DNA of 64,000 nt from Haemaphysalis longicornis (GCA_013339765.2 CM023453.1:93713767-93777766); one strand, 5' to 3'. Numbered from the stretch's first letter, positions 35,214 through 46,487 are shown. Made by a program: numbers and translations. The notes: generated by a model not told the origin, from the letters alone.

Positions 35214-37092
35214 CGGTCTTATCAAGTCACGTTTACGCAATCGGAGGCTGTGACTCTGGGGAAGGCGTACGAGTCGATCACTGGTGTAATCTACCTTATT
35301 TCGCAATGGCATGACTGTTGTAGATTGCTTGCAGTGTCACAGAACCGCATGCTTAAAACCTAAATGCAATGTGCATTGTTTACGTGTAGAAAATATTCGT
35401 GTACGGCAGGGTGTGTTATGTGAAACAAAATTGCATAAAACTACATATAAACGAACAACGTTTTTTGGCCAGTGTTGGTTTCACTGTTATTTTATATCGT
35501 TCTGTAATTGCAATATCCCTTGCTGACACAACTTGTATGGGAAATTAACAATTCTGTCCGGAAAGATTTCGCGATGTGCAGTACCAGCACTGGTGTATGG
35601 TATCAGTTCAGGAACCTGTCGGCTCCGTGCTTCTCTCCTTTCCAGTTTTTGTAATGAAATGATTATGTACGGAAGCAAGGAACAAAAACTACTCCTTCTG
35701 CCCAGTGATGCTCTAATCTAACCGACAGTAAATGTTTCGGTCATAAATTTTATGCAAGCACTTTGCCTCGATACTCGATGGTGAATAGAGCACCGTGAGT
35801 TGTAGCTCAAGTGGTGACGTCGTCATTTTATGCCAGTTGTAATGTTGCTAAGTTTAGTTTGGATACTTTGTAAGAAATGTATCAGAAATCTTAATACCCT
35901 GCAACAAAATGTACTCAAAGAAATGCTCTTTGTGCCGATAATTAAGATGTTTTCGAAAAAAGCAGCAATTAAAAAGCGCAATACACTCAGATTGGCAAAA
36001 ACAAATACGCGGACAATATTGCATAGTGGATTCAGATAACACCACTTCTCTAGTATTCCACAGAGCGCGTACAAATGCATGAACTGAAACAATGGCAGCA
36101 AACAGACATTTATAAAGATGGCTGTTTGGTATTAGGAGGATGCTTTAACTTTTCTTTGATATTTGTCTTCTGGTCGTTCGTACAGTCTTGGAAGCCCGGC
36201 AGAAACTAAATGGACAGCATGATAAGCGGCGTACCTATTTGTTTGTATAGCAGTTGAAGCTCACGGTTATTCCGTACAGGTTTAAGCTGTTAAGAAACAG
36301 TTATAACACTGATAATGCTGATAAGCACCTGTTGAGTAATCGGACTTGCTTTCCACAATATTTTTCCCATTACTCTTTTCTCTCGTTGTGTGAGCGAGCG
36401 TATTTCTGAACTGCCTCTCAGTCTCTCCAAAGGTTTCCTCTTTTTTGTCAATGTAACTAGTAGCGGCATTTACGTGTTTCATATTCCTCCCTACTGTAAG
36501 CCTGAAACCCACTGAGGGCAACAAGAAAAAGAAAGAAAAAGTCAATAAAACTGCTTAAAAATGGTAACATCAAAATCGTGGTTGGAACAGAGGACTATTA
36601 AAAACACAAAAGCAGACTGCAGCACTCATTCCCTTTGGAATAAATGTTTGATTGGATGCCATCAAGCACTCAACACCCTCATTTTCTTGTTTTCCTAAGG
36701 AAGAGGGTTGCAAACGTGCACCTTCGATTTATTGAGCTAATTTTGTGTATACCGCAGGACATGATTTATTGTTATAATGGCACCAAGTTCCGCCAAAACA
36801 GTGCCGACGCTTGTCTTTTTCTGACAAATATCGACGCCAAAAGCTAGAGATCCACTAGACGCAGACGAGTTTAGAGACGCTCTTAAGCACAAAGGTCATT
36901 GTTATCGGCACGAAATTACTGGTTTCGCTTCCACGGTATCCAGCCACACCATAGAGCGTTGTACTCTAGCTATATGTTATGCGTAATTCTCATGCATTGG
37001 AAATAATAACATAAACAAAATAATACAAGGACTGCGGATATGATAAGTAGCTTTGGGTTCCATCACAGGATTGCATAATTAGCTTTCCGATA
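35214..37092. other. Upstream of the serine protease gene; nothing supported
   Basis: AT-leaning intergenic DNA. Short ORFs only, without recognisable domains. Confidence 0.4.
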
Positions 37093-38607
37093 CAGTCGAA
37101 CCCACTTATAACGATCCCAGATATAATGATCGATCGGTTATAACGACCATACGTCGGTGCACGTACGGCTTTCCTATGCTACCCACTGAAACTGCGTTCA
37201 CACATACCGAACCTTTTTCAAAGCGTCCTATTTTTATAACGAACACTTCCGACATGGTCACGGTAAAAATATGACGCATACAAAACGAAAAAAAATCAAA
37301 ACAGTTCCTAAGCATGAGAGAGATGGCGTGCTGGTACCTTCACAGCTTCCGTTTAATTGCGAGGGAGATATCTCAGATCGGCGAGCCCCGCACGACCGAT
37401 GTCAGTCACGTTTCATGTATTTCTTTGAAGCAGAACGAGAGTGAGGAACAAAAAAAATGATTGAGCATGAAGCCGCGGGGTCAGCTGGCGGTAATTAGCA
37501 GCCCTAATTGTACGACCGCCGTCAAGGTAATTAAGTGTGAACACTTGAGAATCTGAAGCATATGCAAGATGATTTAAATAAACAATATGCGCCAGTCCGT
37601 ATAAACTGCCGCTTAAGCGTTACTATAAGAAGTGTCGATCTTCACGCCGCCCGAGCCGACGTTACCCTGTACCCACGCACTGCAAAAAGCGCCGGTACTT
37701 ACTTAGCTACCATCTATAGACAGCGGCTTACCGATACTTCGTTTGCACATTTGCTGATAACGAATTATTATAGCCTTCAAACTTTCAAACTTTCTACTTC
37801 TCCGGCCGAAGCGACGCAGCCCCCGTTACGATCAGCCTGCCCCGGCTAAAAACTACGGAAGCCATTCCGGCGCGTGGAGGTTTTGAAGATGTACCAAAGA
37901 ATGCCTTCGAGGGCATCGTGCCGGATGCGGCAGGTTCGACACAAACACGGTTTAGTTTGTTCGTATGCAATGAAGCGAAAGTCTTGTCACCGAAGTGATT
38001 GTTGGCCATCTACGGTTTTTTGCGCGCTTTTCAAATGCAAATCACTTTATTCAAGCACCCTAGGATGCTTAGGGAGACGGATCGCTTGACAACAAGGCAT
38101 ACAGTAAAAAGCGACGATTTGAATTTGGAGCTGCTTGCGGTTGAATGCGATAACAAGTTACCCTACCAGAAAAGAATGCTTCGTAAGATTAAAAGAAGCA
38201 CGCTAGGACAATGCCGGATGCGCCAGCACGCGCGATAAGAAGGTACAGATGACGCAAAACACAGGAAAACTGCACTGTTAGTTTGTTCTGGAGTATGTTT
38301 TTGAAACGTTCAGGGTTGACGGGCGTACATCCTTTTCGATTAGCGGAACTTTCCATGTCGGTCTTGTACAATACGCAGAACGTAAGCCCGGTTAATTCAG
38401 TTGTTCGTGCTTAACTATTTCCACTTGTAATAACGGGTCAGTTTTAGGTTATAAAGAGTGCACACGGAAATGTTAAATTTTCAAACAGTTCGCTGAGAAT
38501 AGTAATGTGCCGCTATTTTAAAGGGCGAGTCCATATACAACGAACTACTGATAACAACGACCATTTTTTTTCGCCACTTTCGAGTTCGTTATGAGGGGGT
38601 TTGACTG
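37093..38607. mobile_element. pogo/Tigger-like non-autonomous DNA transposon
   Basis: Left end CAGTCGAACCCACTTATAACGA; right end is the complement of CAGTCAAACCCCCTCATAACGA, 19 of 22 identical as inverted repeats. Ends of this shape are typical of pogo/Tigger elements. The left end is preceded by TA, the expected target site; the right is followed by TT, so the duplication is imperfect. The inside holds several more ATAACGA-like motifs near each end and no recognisable DDE transposase. Confidence 0.65.
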
Positions 38608-38734
38608 TTTTATAAAACGTAGAGCAATGCGAGGGACTACTTTTTACACTTGTAAACAACAAACCTTAAGACCAGAGACCACAACTAAGCACAGCGATTG
38701 AGAACTTTGAATTCTTACGTACATACTTACATGC

Positions 38735-38976
38735 TGTGGTACCGGGGTTCTTGCACCCGGGCGGTTCCCCAGAAAGACACTGAGCCCCCTCAATCACACC
38801 TTTACTGGGAGTCCCGCTCCGCCAAGGTCCACTGCTCAGCCGATCCGGATGCGCACACCTAGCCCAGCCGAGTCCGCCATGTTCTAATCTCGCTCATCTC
38901 GCGCCACATCTTCATCCTCACCGGCACATGTCCATCCCGTGCGATTGTCCCCCGCCACTATTGCCGGGTTACCACA
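38735..38976 (-). repeat. 3' LTR of the gypsy element
   Basis: It starts TGTGGTACCGG and ends CCGGGTTACCACA, with TG...CA borders and 7-bp inverted ends. Compared with the other LTR I count about 12 substitutions and a few indel bases. Confidence 0.92.
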
Positions 38977-38980
38977 CTTA

Positions 38981-38993
38981 CCTCCCCCCCTCC
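38981..38993 (-). promoter_or_regulatory. Polypurine tract
   Basis: The minus strand reads GGAGGGGGGGAGG, four bases before the 3' LTR. This is the expected plus-strand DNA priming site of a retrotransposon. Confidence 0.7.
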
Positions 38994-39859
38994 GAAGAAA
39001 AGGCCGACGCACAGCCCTCGAGCCAAACCGAGAATGGACCAAGAGTAACTCGAAGGCAGCGGCATCGGAGCCCTTAAGATGACGCCACAGTCCACGAAAC
39101 AGCTGTCAACAGCAAGCTTGAAACTTGAGACATCCTCCGGGACAGCAGCCACACGATCAGACAGCCCAGGTACAGACATAGACGCTGCTGGATCACTGGC
39201 GCCACTGGAGAAATCTCACGAACCGATGAGGGTCTGTACAGCCTCAGAGTGAGGAGATAGGGCCTCCAGCCAGAGGCAAGCAGCACCGGAGGCGAGCCGA
39301 GAGCCCCGCCGAGAAGTCCGGTTCATGGCCCACAGCACGCAGGCCAAGGCAGCACAGTGGAGAGGAGAGAGCAGGGACAGTCAGGAACAAGCGCCGAGCA
39401 AGCGCCGTGGAGCCAGGAAGGTGGCCCCAAGGCCAGGAAGTCAGGAGCTCAGGATACCACCGGGTCACGCACAACGCACATGTTGATGTAGCAGTGTTGA
39501 ATGTCCTCCATACGGTGCGACGGTGAATGCGGGCGCAACCGGAGCAAATGCCAAAATGGATGCCGGACGCGAAGAAAGCAAAAATTACTGCCCGGAAACA
39601 AATACAATTCTAGCTGGGGGAAAAATAAAAAATAAAGAAGCGCATCACGTGGAACTGATGATCAAGCACCAAATTCAGGGCTAATAAAAGCGAACCCAAA
39701 ACAAAAAAATACCTAAAAAGGGAGCTGTAGAAACATGCCACAGAAAGTTAATATTACGAATGCGCAGACGCCATTGAGAAACAAGAGGCGTTGCGGCCAA
39801 AAGCAGATCAGTCCACGTGGTACTGTTTAAGGTCTGCTATATTAACCGGGCCTGCATGT

Positions 39860-41671
39860 TCACCTGTACTGCTGTGGCGTAAAAGATACGTTATCCCATT
39901 TAGGGGCTAGCGACACGGCAAAGTTGCGTGAAGCGTCGCTCAGCGGATGAGTGCGCCGGAGAACCACGTCGCCAACGGGAAACTGAACATCTCGACGGCC
40001 CCGGTTATACTGCTCCGCCTGCTGGAGACGAGCAACGTCAAGCTGCTCCCGGGCAGCCTGTATCGCGTCACGCAGGCGCTGGCGGACGGCCACAGCATGG
40101 GGCGACAGACCAGAACCCGCCTCCGTTTCTGGAAGTGTCCTGTCAAGAGGGAAGGGCGTTTCCCGACCGTAATTCAAATAAGCCGACCTGAACCCGGTTG
40201 AACGATTCACAGTGGTGGGAGTGGCAAATGCAATCCCAGGCAGCTTAGCATCCCAATCCCTGTGTTGCTCCGTATGAGCACTTAGCATCGCCTTGAGCTT
40301 GCGATTTACACGCTCAGTTATGTTTGACTGAGGGTGATATGTTGTCGTACGTTTGTGTTTCACGCCTACAGCTCGGCAGTTGTCCTCAAACAACTGGCTC
40401 GTGAAATACGTAGCATTATCCGTTATGAGCTGTGCAGGGAACCCAAAGCGCGAAATAACTTCCATTAGGCACCTCCATAGATTCGGTGTATTGACGCTAC
40501 GTAGCGGGAACAGCTTTACCCACTTTGTGAAATGGTCTGTTACCACAAATAAATAACAATTACCATGTGGGCTGCGGGGGTAAGGGCCCATGATATCGCA
40601 AGCAACTATTTGCCAGGGGCTCTTACTCTCAACAGACTGCATCAATCCGGGCGGGCAACCAACTCGGGGTTTCCCTGTCTGACACACGTGACAGCTCCTG
40701 GCATACCTCAGCACATCCTTCCTCATTCCCGGCCACGTGACAGTCCGACATAACTTATCATAAGTTTTGCTGCCAGCGCTGTGTCCAGATAGTGCTGAAT
40801 CATGAAAGTAACGGATGAGAGCCCTCCGAAGCTTACGATGTACAACAGCGCGGAATTGTGAATTAGCTTCGTCGTCTTCCTGCGGACCGTCTTCCGCCAA
40901 CACATATGTATCAAACTCACAGCTGTTGCTGGTGGTAGCAGCGCCCTGTTCCCCGACGGGCTCAATGATCTTACGACAAAGTCTGTCGGCACGTTGTGCC
41001 GCGAGAGGATCTGCCCTGCTCACCAGCGTACCCCAGCGTGCGTCAGCATTCACTGCAGCCACCAGCACCGGCATTTCCGTGTCCGAAGATGACGGCAAGG
41101 GCGCGCGTGATAGCGCGTCAGCGACGTGGTTCTGCGAACCCTTCCTGTGCTGGATGGTAAAATCGTAGCGCATAAGCGCAAGCACCCAGCGCGCCAGACA
41201 ACCAGCAGGGTTCTGCCAACGCTGCAGCCACGTTATTGCCATGTGGTCTGTCTGAATCGTGGAAGAGGTACCGTCTAGGTACATATCAAATTTCTTCAGT
41301 GCAAACACGATTGCTAGACACTCACGTTCTGTGACCGTGTAATTGCGCTCAGGCGGAGTGAGCGTATGGCTAGCAAATGCGACCGGACGGAGAACGCCTT
41401 CAAACTCCTGCATCAGCACTGCGCCCAGTTCATAGTCGCTATCATCGGTCTGCAAGTCAAATTGTTTGTTAAGGTCCGGTATCGTTAACGCCGCTGTTTC
41501 CGCGATTGCGCAAGACAGTGCTTCAAAAGCTTGCTGTTCAGTCTCCTCCTGGTAATTCTCTGGAGATTTTTGTGTCGCTTTTCTCGTAAGCAGTGGCAGT
41601 TTCCTCCTGATGACGCGGCGGCGGTAATCGCTGTGTGTTTTTTTTTTCGCTTCGTGGTGCGCGGGTTTCAC
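39860..41671 (-). CDS. Ty3/gypsy pol fragment: RNase H and integrase
   Basis: 603 open codons. RNase H lies at about residues 50-190 (DDSDYELGAVL, TERECLAI, TDHMAITWL, then NHVADALSR). Integrase zinc finger: His290, His297, Cys327, Cys330. The catalytic core has Asp359, Asp418 and Glu453 with the DD35E spacing, including LITDNATYF and YHPQSN. A chromodomain is not evident. The first 35 or so residues (MKPAHHEAKKK...) do not belong to pol and run into the inverted gag segment, so the true pol start is lost. With neither protease nor polymerase, it cannot be functional alone but could still make an integrase-like protein. Confidence 0.9.
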   Translation of the reverse strand: MKPAHHEAKKKTHSDYRRRVIRRKLPLLTRKATQKSPENYQEETEQQAFEALSCAIAETAALTIPDLNKQFDLQTDDSDYELGAVLMQEFEGVLRPVAFASHTLTPPERNYTVTERECLAIVFALKKFDMYLDGTSSTIQTDHMAITWLQRWQNPAGCLARWVLALMRYDFTIQHRKGSQNHVADALSRAPLPSSSDTEMPVLVAAVNADARWGTLVSRADPLAAQRADRLCRKIIEPVGEQGAATTSNSCEFDTYVLAEDGPQEDDEANSQFRAVVHRKLRRALIRYFHDSALSGHSAGSKTYDKLCRTVTWPGMRKDVLRYARSCHVCQTGKPRVGCPPGLMQSVESKSPWQIVACDIMGPYPRSPHGNCYLFVVTDHFTKWVKLFPLRSVNTPNLWRCLMEVISRFGFPAQLITDNATYFTSQLFEDNCRAVGVKHKRTTTYHPQSNITERVNRKLKAMLSAHTEQHRDWDAKLPGIAFATPTTVNRSTGFRSAYLNYGRETPFPLDRTLPETEAGSGLSPHAVAVRQRLRDAIQAAREQLDVARLQQAEQYNRGRRDVQFPVGDVVLRRTHPLSDASRNFAVSLAPKWDNVSFTPQQYR

Positions 41672-41990
41672 CGATGAACGTAGGCCTCGCCGGGGCGCAG
41701 CCTCGCCTCCTGCTCGACGGAGCCTCTCGACCGATTTTCACGGTGCCGGCATTGGACCGGATGTCTCGGCGGTCGTCGCTACCTTGGGCCTGATCGCACA
41801 CCTCTGCGAGAATCTTGTTAATCGCTTGGAGAATTTGCAGGTGGGGCCCGGCTGGTTCCAGGCATGCGCCCCCCACGAGCCTCGAAGCGCCGCAGTGCGT
41901 GCCTGGGCAGTTGGTAAAAAACACCAGTCGTCGCCTCCAGCCAATTTTGCGGCCCTCGGTGACGGGTTAACCACCATCATTTCCCCGGGA
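41640..41990 (+). pseudogene. Inverted gag-related fragment inside the gypsy element
   Basis: Read on the plus strand, opposite to the host element, 41784 onward encodes LIAHLCENLVNRLENL. The element's own gag on the minus strand has IMDLCENLTNRLAGL at about 43030-43075. Nine of thirteen core residues agree, so a gag segment of this or a sister element lies here in reverse orientation, exactly where protease and reverse transcriptase should be. A T-rich run at 41638-41649 sits at its left edge. Confidence 0.6.
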
Positions 41991-41995
41991 TGCAA

Positions 41996-43250
41996 TCCCT
42001 AATCTGGATGGCTTTTTGTATTACAGCGACCAGCGATCACACGGGGACACTCACGACGGACGTGTTCTGGCTGTCCACATTAATAACAGCAGCCAGCTTT
42101 ATTTCCGTCAGGCACGTAGCCTCGCGACCCTCCCGTCTCGACAACTGGACGAGAAGGGCCTCTGTAGTTCAGGGGATTTCGTTACCAACCCCAAAGGGAG
42201 AGACTCGGGTCGGGGAGCGGTGAGCTTGCCAATAAAGAGGGCCTGTTTTCCCAACACAGGAACCATGGCTCAAACCGCTGCGGGGAGTTCCCGCAATGGG
42301 CCGCACCATCTAGCGGTCTTCCGCCCTCCAACTGCCTGTCGCCAAGGGCAGAAGGATCTAGTGCACGGGGGAGAATTCAGGCCCATCGCTGAACTACGCG
42401 GCTGTGGACTTCGCTCTGGCGAAGTCTCAAGGGTGTCTCTCTATGCACAATCTGGCTCGTGTGCTTTCCCTACTGGCGGAGGGAGTATATATTCAGCTCC
42501 GATATGAGAGCTTCCTCGATTGGACCCACCCGATCGTGCCATCTCCTCCAGCTCGATTACTCACGACCACGTAAGTCAGGTCGGAAGCGCGGGTAGCATC
42601 GTCGTAAGACGTGCCTCACCATTTCTGTATCAGACGCACCCGGGATAGCTCTTTTGAAGAGCTCCTGGATAGCTCGAATTTATTCGAGCAAGCCCTCTCG
42701 CGGGTGCTGCGTACGTGCCTCCAACTCACGCGGATGCGGTAGTCGTAGTCGGGAGGCAGGAACTTCTCGCGGAAGCGCGCCACGAAGTCGGCCCAGGACG
42801 CGAACGGAGCCTTCAGGTGCCAGCAGCGACCGGCGGATCCCTCCAGAGCAACTGGCAGGACGCGGGCCAGACCAACTCGTCCGAGGCACCCGACGCCGCC
42901 TTGTATACGGTGAGGTCGCACAGAAAGCGCGCCATTGTCTTGCGGTCATCGTAGCCCGTGAACCATGGCACCGCAATGCTCGGCTGTGACGATGGCCCGT
43001 GCTCGGACCCACCGCCTTCTAGCCCGAGACCCGCCAGCCGGTTCGTGAGGTTCTCGCAGAGGTCCATGATCGGGCAGAGCACGCCGACTAGCCCAGTGGC
43101 GTCCGCATCCCTTGCGGGCTCGCGCGGAGCAACCAAGGGGCTCGGACGGGTAGACTCTCCACGGCCAGACTTGTCGCTGAGACGAAATGCTCTCGTGCGC
43201 CGCGAAGCGAACACCGGAAAGAAAAATGGTTATAAACAACGGAAGCCACT
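41996..43250 (-). pseudogene. Degraded gag of the gypsy element
   Basis: Capsid-like sequence passes through at least two frames: VPWFTGYDDRKTMARFLCDL (about 42925-42985), FASWADFVARFREKFLPPDY (about 42740-42800), then RAIQELFKRAIPG and DTEMVRHVLRRCYPRFRPDL (about 42590-42690). Frameshifts and stop codons interrupt it. A nucleocapsid CX2CX4HX4C knuckle (CGQPEHVRREC, 42047-42088) is complete except that one spacer codon is TAA. The start near 43214-43240 is approximate. Confidence 0.75.
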
Positions 43251-43395
43251 ACAAAGGCGCCTCAAATTACGAGGAGGGCTACCGACAAATCCCGAGAGCC
43301 ACCGAAAAACGCCAACGTAATTCGCCCCGCAAAATGCCTGCCGCGGAACACCAAAACACCAAACACCACAATGTTCTTCCCATGAACCCCGGCCG

Positions 43396-43415
43396 GCCCC
43401 ACGTTCAGGGCGCCA
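43396..43415 (-). promoter_or_regulatory. Primer binding site, tRNA-Lys type
   Basis: Two bases inside the 5' LTR the minus strand reads TGGCGCCCTGAACGTGGGGC. This matches the complement of the arthropod tRNA-Lys 3' end (TGGCGCCCAACGTGGGGC) apart from a 2-nt TG insertion. The tRNA sequence is from general knowledge. Confidence 0.65.
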
Positions 43416-43417
43416 AA

Positions 43418-43662
43418 TGTGGTACCGGGGTTCTTGCACCCGGCCGCGGTTCCCCAGAAAGACACTGAGCCACCTCAATCACAACTTTACTGGGAGTCCC
43501 GCTCCGTTAAGGTCCACTGCTCAGCCGATCGGGGTGTGCACACCTAGCCCAGCCGAGTCCGCAATGTTCTAATCTCGCTCATCTCGCGCCACATCTTCAT
43601 CCTCACCCGGCACATGTCCATCCCGTGGGACATTCCCCCGCCACTATTGCCGGGTTACCACA
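43418..43662 (-). repeat. 5' LTR of the gypsy element
   Basis: 245 bp, TGTGGTACCGG to GGGTTACCACA, followed on the plus strand by the ATGC target duplication. Confidence 0.92.
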
Positions 43663-43708
43663 ATGCGTACCTACTTAAATACAGACACATACATACGTAC
43701 AGCCATAT

Positions 43709-44603
43709 GTACAGTGCTCACGGATTGAAACGCGACACTGGGAGCGCGTGGCCGCCGGTACATGCAGCGCCGCCCGTGGACGCGCGTGGGAGCTAAGTGT
43801 TGGATTGTGGTATGCCGGGAGGATGAGAGCGTGTTGATCGTAGGCTTACTGCATCCTGTTGCCAATGGGCGTGACTGTGGTTTTCCGCAGCGACAGCGGG
43901 GCGTCGCGAGCTTGGAGCGCTGGAACGTGTTTGTGTGCCGACGGTAGTAGCCCAGTTGTGCGCGCAGCCGATTTCGCTACATCTTGTGCGCGCTCTTGTT
44001 ACGCGTGCCCTTCCAATGAGGCACAGTAATGTTCATGTAATGCACAGTCACACTTATCTGAATAAAAGAAACTTCTGTACCAAGGAACAGCCAACTTTAT
44101 TTCAGGATGTAAACTAAAAAAAGAGAGACGCCTTTGCAGGCACGTTCGCGTGTGGTGCGGTGCTTTAGTACTTTGTCGGCTGTCCTCTTTTTTTAGTTTC
44201 TATCATGGAATTAGGCTGGCTGTTCCTTCTGGTAGACGCTCGCTTTATTCAGGTTAGCGTGACAGTGCCCTACATGCACATTATCGTTGTCGCATCGGAA
44301 GGGCACGCGTAAGAAGAGCGCGCGAGCAAACGCCGCGAAATTGGCTACGCGGACCGCCGGGAGGCTACCACTGGTGAACAAACTCGCTCCTACGCTCCAG
44401 GCTCGCAGCGAACCGCTGTAGCTGCGAGGAAGCACAGCCCCGCTTATTGGCAACCGGATGCAGCAACACTACGGTTAAAACGCTCTCGTCCTCGTGGAAC
44501 AGCGCAATGTAACACCTAGCTACCACGGGCGTCCGCGGGCGGCGCTGCATGTACCGCAGGCGACACCCTCGAAGTGCCGCGTGTCGATCCGTGAGCACTG
44601 TAC
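43709..44603. repeat. Long imperfect inverted repeat (two transcribed-looking units, tail to tail)
   Basis: Arms 43709-44125 and 44185-44603, spacer 59 bp. Both arms start GTACAGTGCTCACGGAT next to CATA/GTAC repeats and share TACATGCAGCGCCGCCCG, GAGAGCGT, CATCC-GTTGCCAAT and ACGCGTGCCCTTCC. Both end with GAATAAA and then AAACTAAAAAAAGAG. AATAAA lies at 44061-44066 (plus) and 44244-44249 (minus), facing each other. Each arm has a co-terminal 61-codon ATG-TAG frame (plus 43762-43947; minus from 44548). Most differences change amino acids, so protein selection is not evident. Confidence 0.75.
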
Positions 44604-44797
44604 GTACATGCGTACGTACATACATTCATACATACATGCATACATACATACATACATACATACATACATACATACATACATACATACATACATACATACA
44701 TACATACATACATACATACATACATACATGAATGCACACATACATACATACACACATACATACAAACATACGTACATACATACATGCATACATACAT
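44604..44797. repeat. (CATA)n tetranucleotide array 1
   Basis: ACAT/CATA repeats with a few variant units (GCATA, GAATG, CACA) at the edges. Tyr-Ile-His-Thr ORFs across it are artefacts. Confidence 0.95.
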
Positions 44798-45046
44798 AAA
44801 TGGGAAATGAGGGGCTCAGTGAAATTAAGACAGAAAGAGGGTTTGCAGTCAAGAAAACCTGGAAAGCAAAGGGAGGGATATGCGTTACGTCATAGAAAGA
44901 AATGACGAATTTTGAGTAAGAAAAGAAAGGGTGGTGGAAAAAAGGCCCGTCCGGGTGGGATCCGAACCCAACCCCTGCCCAACCCTCATTCTGTCTACAT
45001 ACATACATAATCATACATTACATACCTACATACATACATACATACA

Positions 45047-45077
<31 letters not shown>

Positions 45078-45333
45078 CATGCACACAACATACATACACA
45101 CATACATACAAACGTACGTACATACATACATGCATACATACATAAATGGGAAATGAGGGGCTCAGTGAATTAAGACAGAAAGAGGGTTGGCAGTCAAGAA
45201 AACCTTGGAAAGCAAAGGGGGGAATGCGTTACGTCATAGAAAGAAATGACGAATTTTTGAGTAAGAAAGAAAGTGGTGAAAAAATGCCCGCCGGGTGGGA
45301 TCCGAACCCAACCCTGCCAACCCTCATTCTGTC
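44798..45333. repeat. Tandem duplication of a 346-bp unit with CATA array 2
   Basis: AAATGGGAAATGAGGGGCTCAGTGAA...CTGTCTACATA at 44798-44995 recurs at 45144-45333, offset 346 bp, with the second CATA array (44996-45143) between them. Each unit holds GGTGGGATCCGAACCC, whose complement GGGTTCGGATCCCACC resembles a tRNA box B. This suggests a SINE-like core duplicated together with its microsatellite. Confidence 0.85.
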
Positions 45334-45480
45334 TACATACATAGATACATACATACATACATACATACATACATACATACATACATACATACATACATAC
45401 ATACATACATACATACATACATACATACATACATACATACATACATACATACATACATACATACATACATACATACTTAC
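45334..45480. repeat. (CATA)n tetranucleotide array 3
   Basis: About 145 bp, almost pure CATA units. Confidence 0.95.
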
Positions 45481-46286
45481 ATTCCATTCCAGCAGCGGTC
45501 GCCAGCGCCTTCACTTACGCCATGGCAAAACGCGGACTGCACTAAGCTTTTCTAAAGCGGTTATGAAGAGCTCAGCGGTTGAAGCTTGTGCGGTTTGTGG
45601 TATTTAAATTTATGCGAGAATCTAACGTTCTCTCTTGCCTGTTTTCCAATTCGCTGTTTACATAAGCAAGAACGCACGCTGTCTCTGAATCATTCGATTT
45701 CTTAGAAACTGCACACCACGCGTGCGGATCGTGGCACAGAAGACCATATCGAACAGACACAGCATACCACGGGGTGGGCTGGCGCATCGTTATGGTTGAA
45801 TGACACTGCGCCATACACCTCTTTCATCCAACAGGGTAGAACACTGCAATAGAATGTTCGTTTTGAATGCACGTAGTAGATGCCCTTTGGCATTGAGGGC
45901 GCGCGTTTAGACATTTGAACCAAACACTAGGCATGGATTTTTGGACGACCATATAATCTCAGAACATACTCCCAACCAGCGCTATTCCTACACATCTCAA
46001 GGAGAATGATTATCATATATCTTCGCTCTACAAGACACTGAAACGATATCCGGGATATTGTCAGCTCTTATGTTTTAATAGGCTTGACTGGAGTTCTTTT
46101 TTTTTAGATTATTTCGTGCCTGAAAACTGCGTTCTTTTTTATGCAGCAAAAGCGTCCATCGAAAGACCTGCCGGAAACAAAATAGTGGGCCGACTCTTGT
46201 GTAACAGCGCTATTGCCTGAAAGGTGCAGCTATTGTAAACTGGCCTTGTTATCTAAAACACTTCAATTATTGGTGATTGACGTGTG
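45481..46286. other. Intergenic; nothing supported
   Basis: Mixed DNA without a recognisable gene. Confidence 0.4.
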
Positions 46287-46487
46287 GATGAATGAACGAA
46301 TGAATGAATGAATGAATGAATGAATCGAACGAACGAACGAACGAACGAACGAACGAACGAACGAACGAACGAACGAACGACGGACGAACGAACGAACGAA
46401 CGAACGAACGAACGAACGAACGAACGAACGAACGGAACGGACGAACGACGAACGAACGAACGAACGAACGAACGAATGAACGAACAA
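46287..46487. repeat. (GAAT)n/(GAAC)n tetranucleotide array
   Basis: A few GAAT units are followed by about 40 GAAC units with GGAC interruptions. The Arg-Thr-Asn-Glu and Val-Arg-Ser-Phe ORFs are artefacts of the repeat. Confidence 0.95.

Larger units (their letters stand above)
38731..43666 (-). mobile_element. Ty3/gypsy LTR retrotransposon with deleted protease/reverse transcriptase
   Basis: The span includes the 4-bp target duplication ATGC at both ends (38731-38734, 43663-43666). The element itself is 38735-43662, 4928 bp, with LTRs of 242 and 245 bp, a tRNA-Lys-type primer site, a polypurine tract, a degraded gag and an open RNase H-integrase frame. Gene order RNase H then integrase marks it as Ty3/gypsy. 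Only about 1 kb separates gag from RNase H, so protease and most of reverse transcriptase are missing. No envelope frame is seen. LTR identity of about 95 percent implies a moderately old insertion. Confidence 0.9.

Noticed and set aside
41784..42507. Plus-strand ORFs within the gypsy element as host genes
   Set aside because: 41784-42002 is the inverted gag fragment; 42016-42507 is the antisense shadow of the degraded gag and its zinc knuckle.
44604..45480. Regularly spaced repeats that could suggest a CRISPR array
   Set aside because: Units are contiguous tetranucleotides without unique spacers, in eukaryotic context.
44494..45607. Long Tyr-Ile-His-Thr and Tyr-Val-Cys-Met ORFs
   Set aside because: Translations of CATA tetranucleotide arrays.
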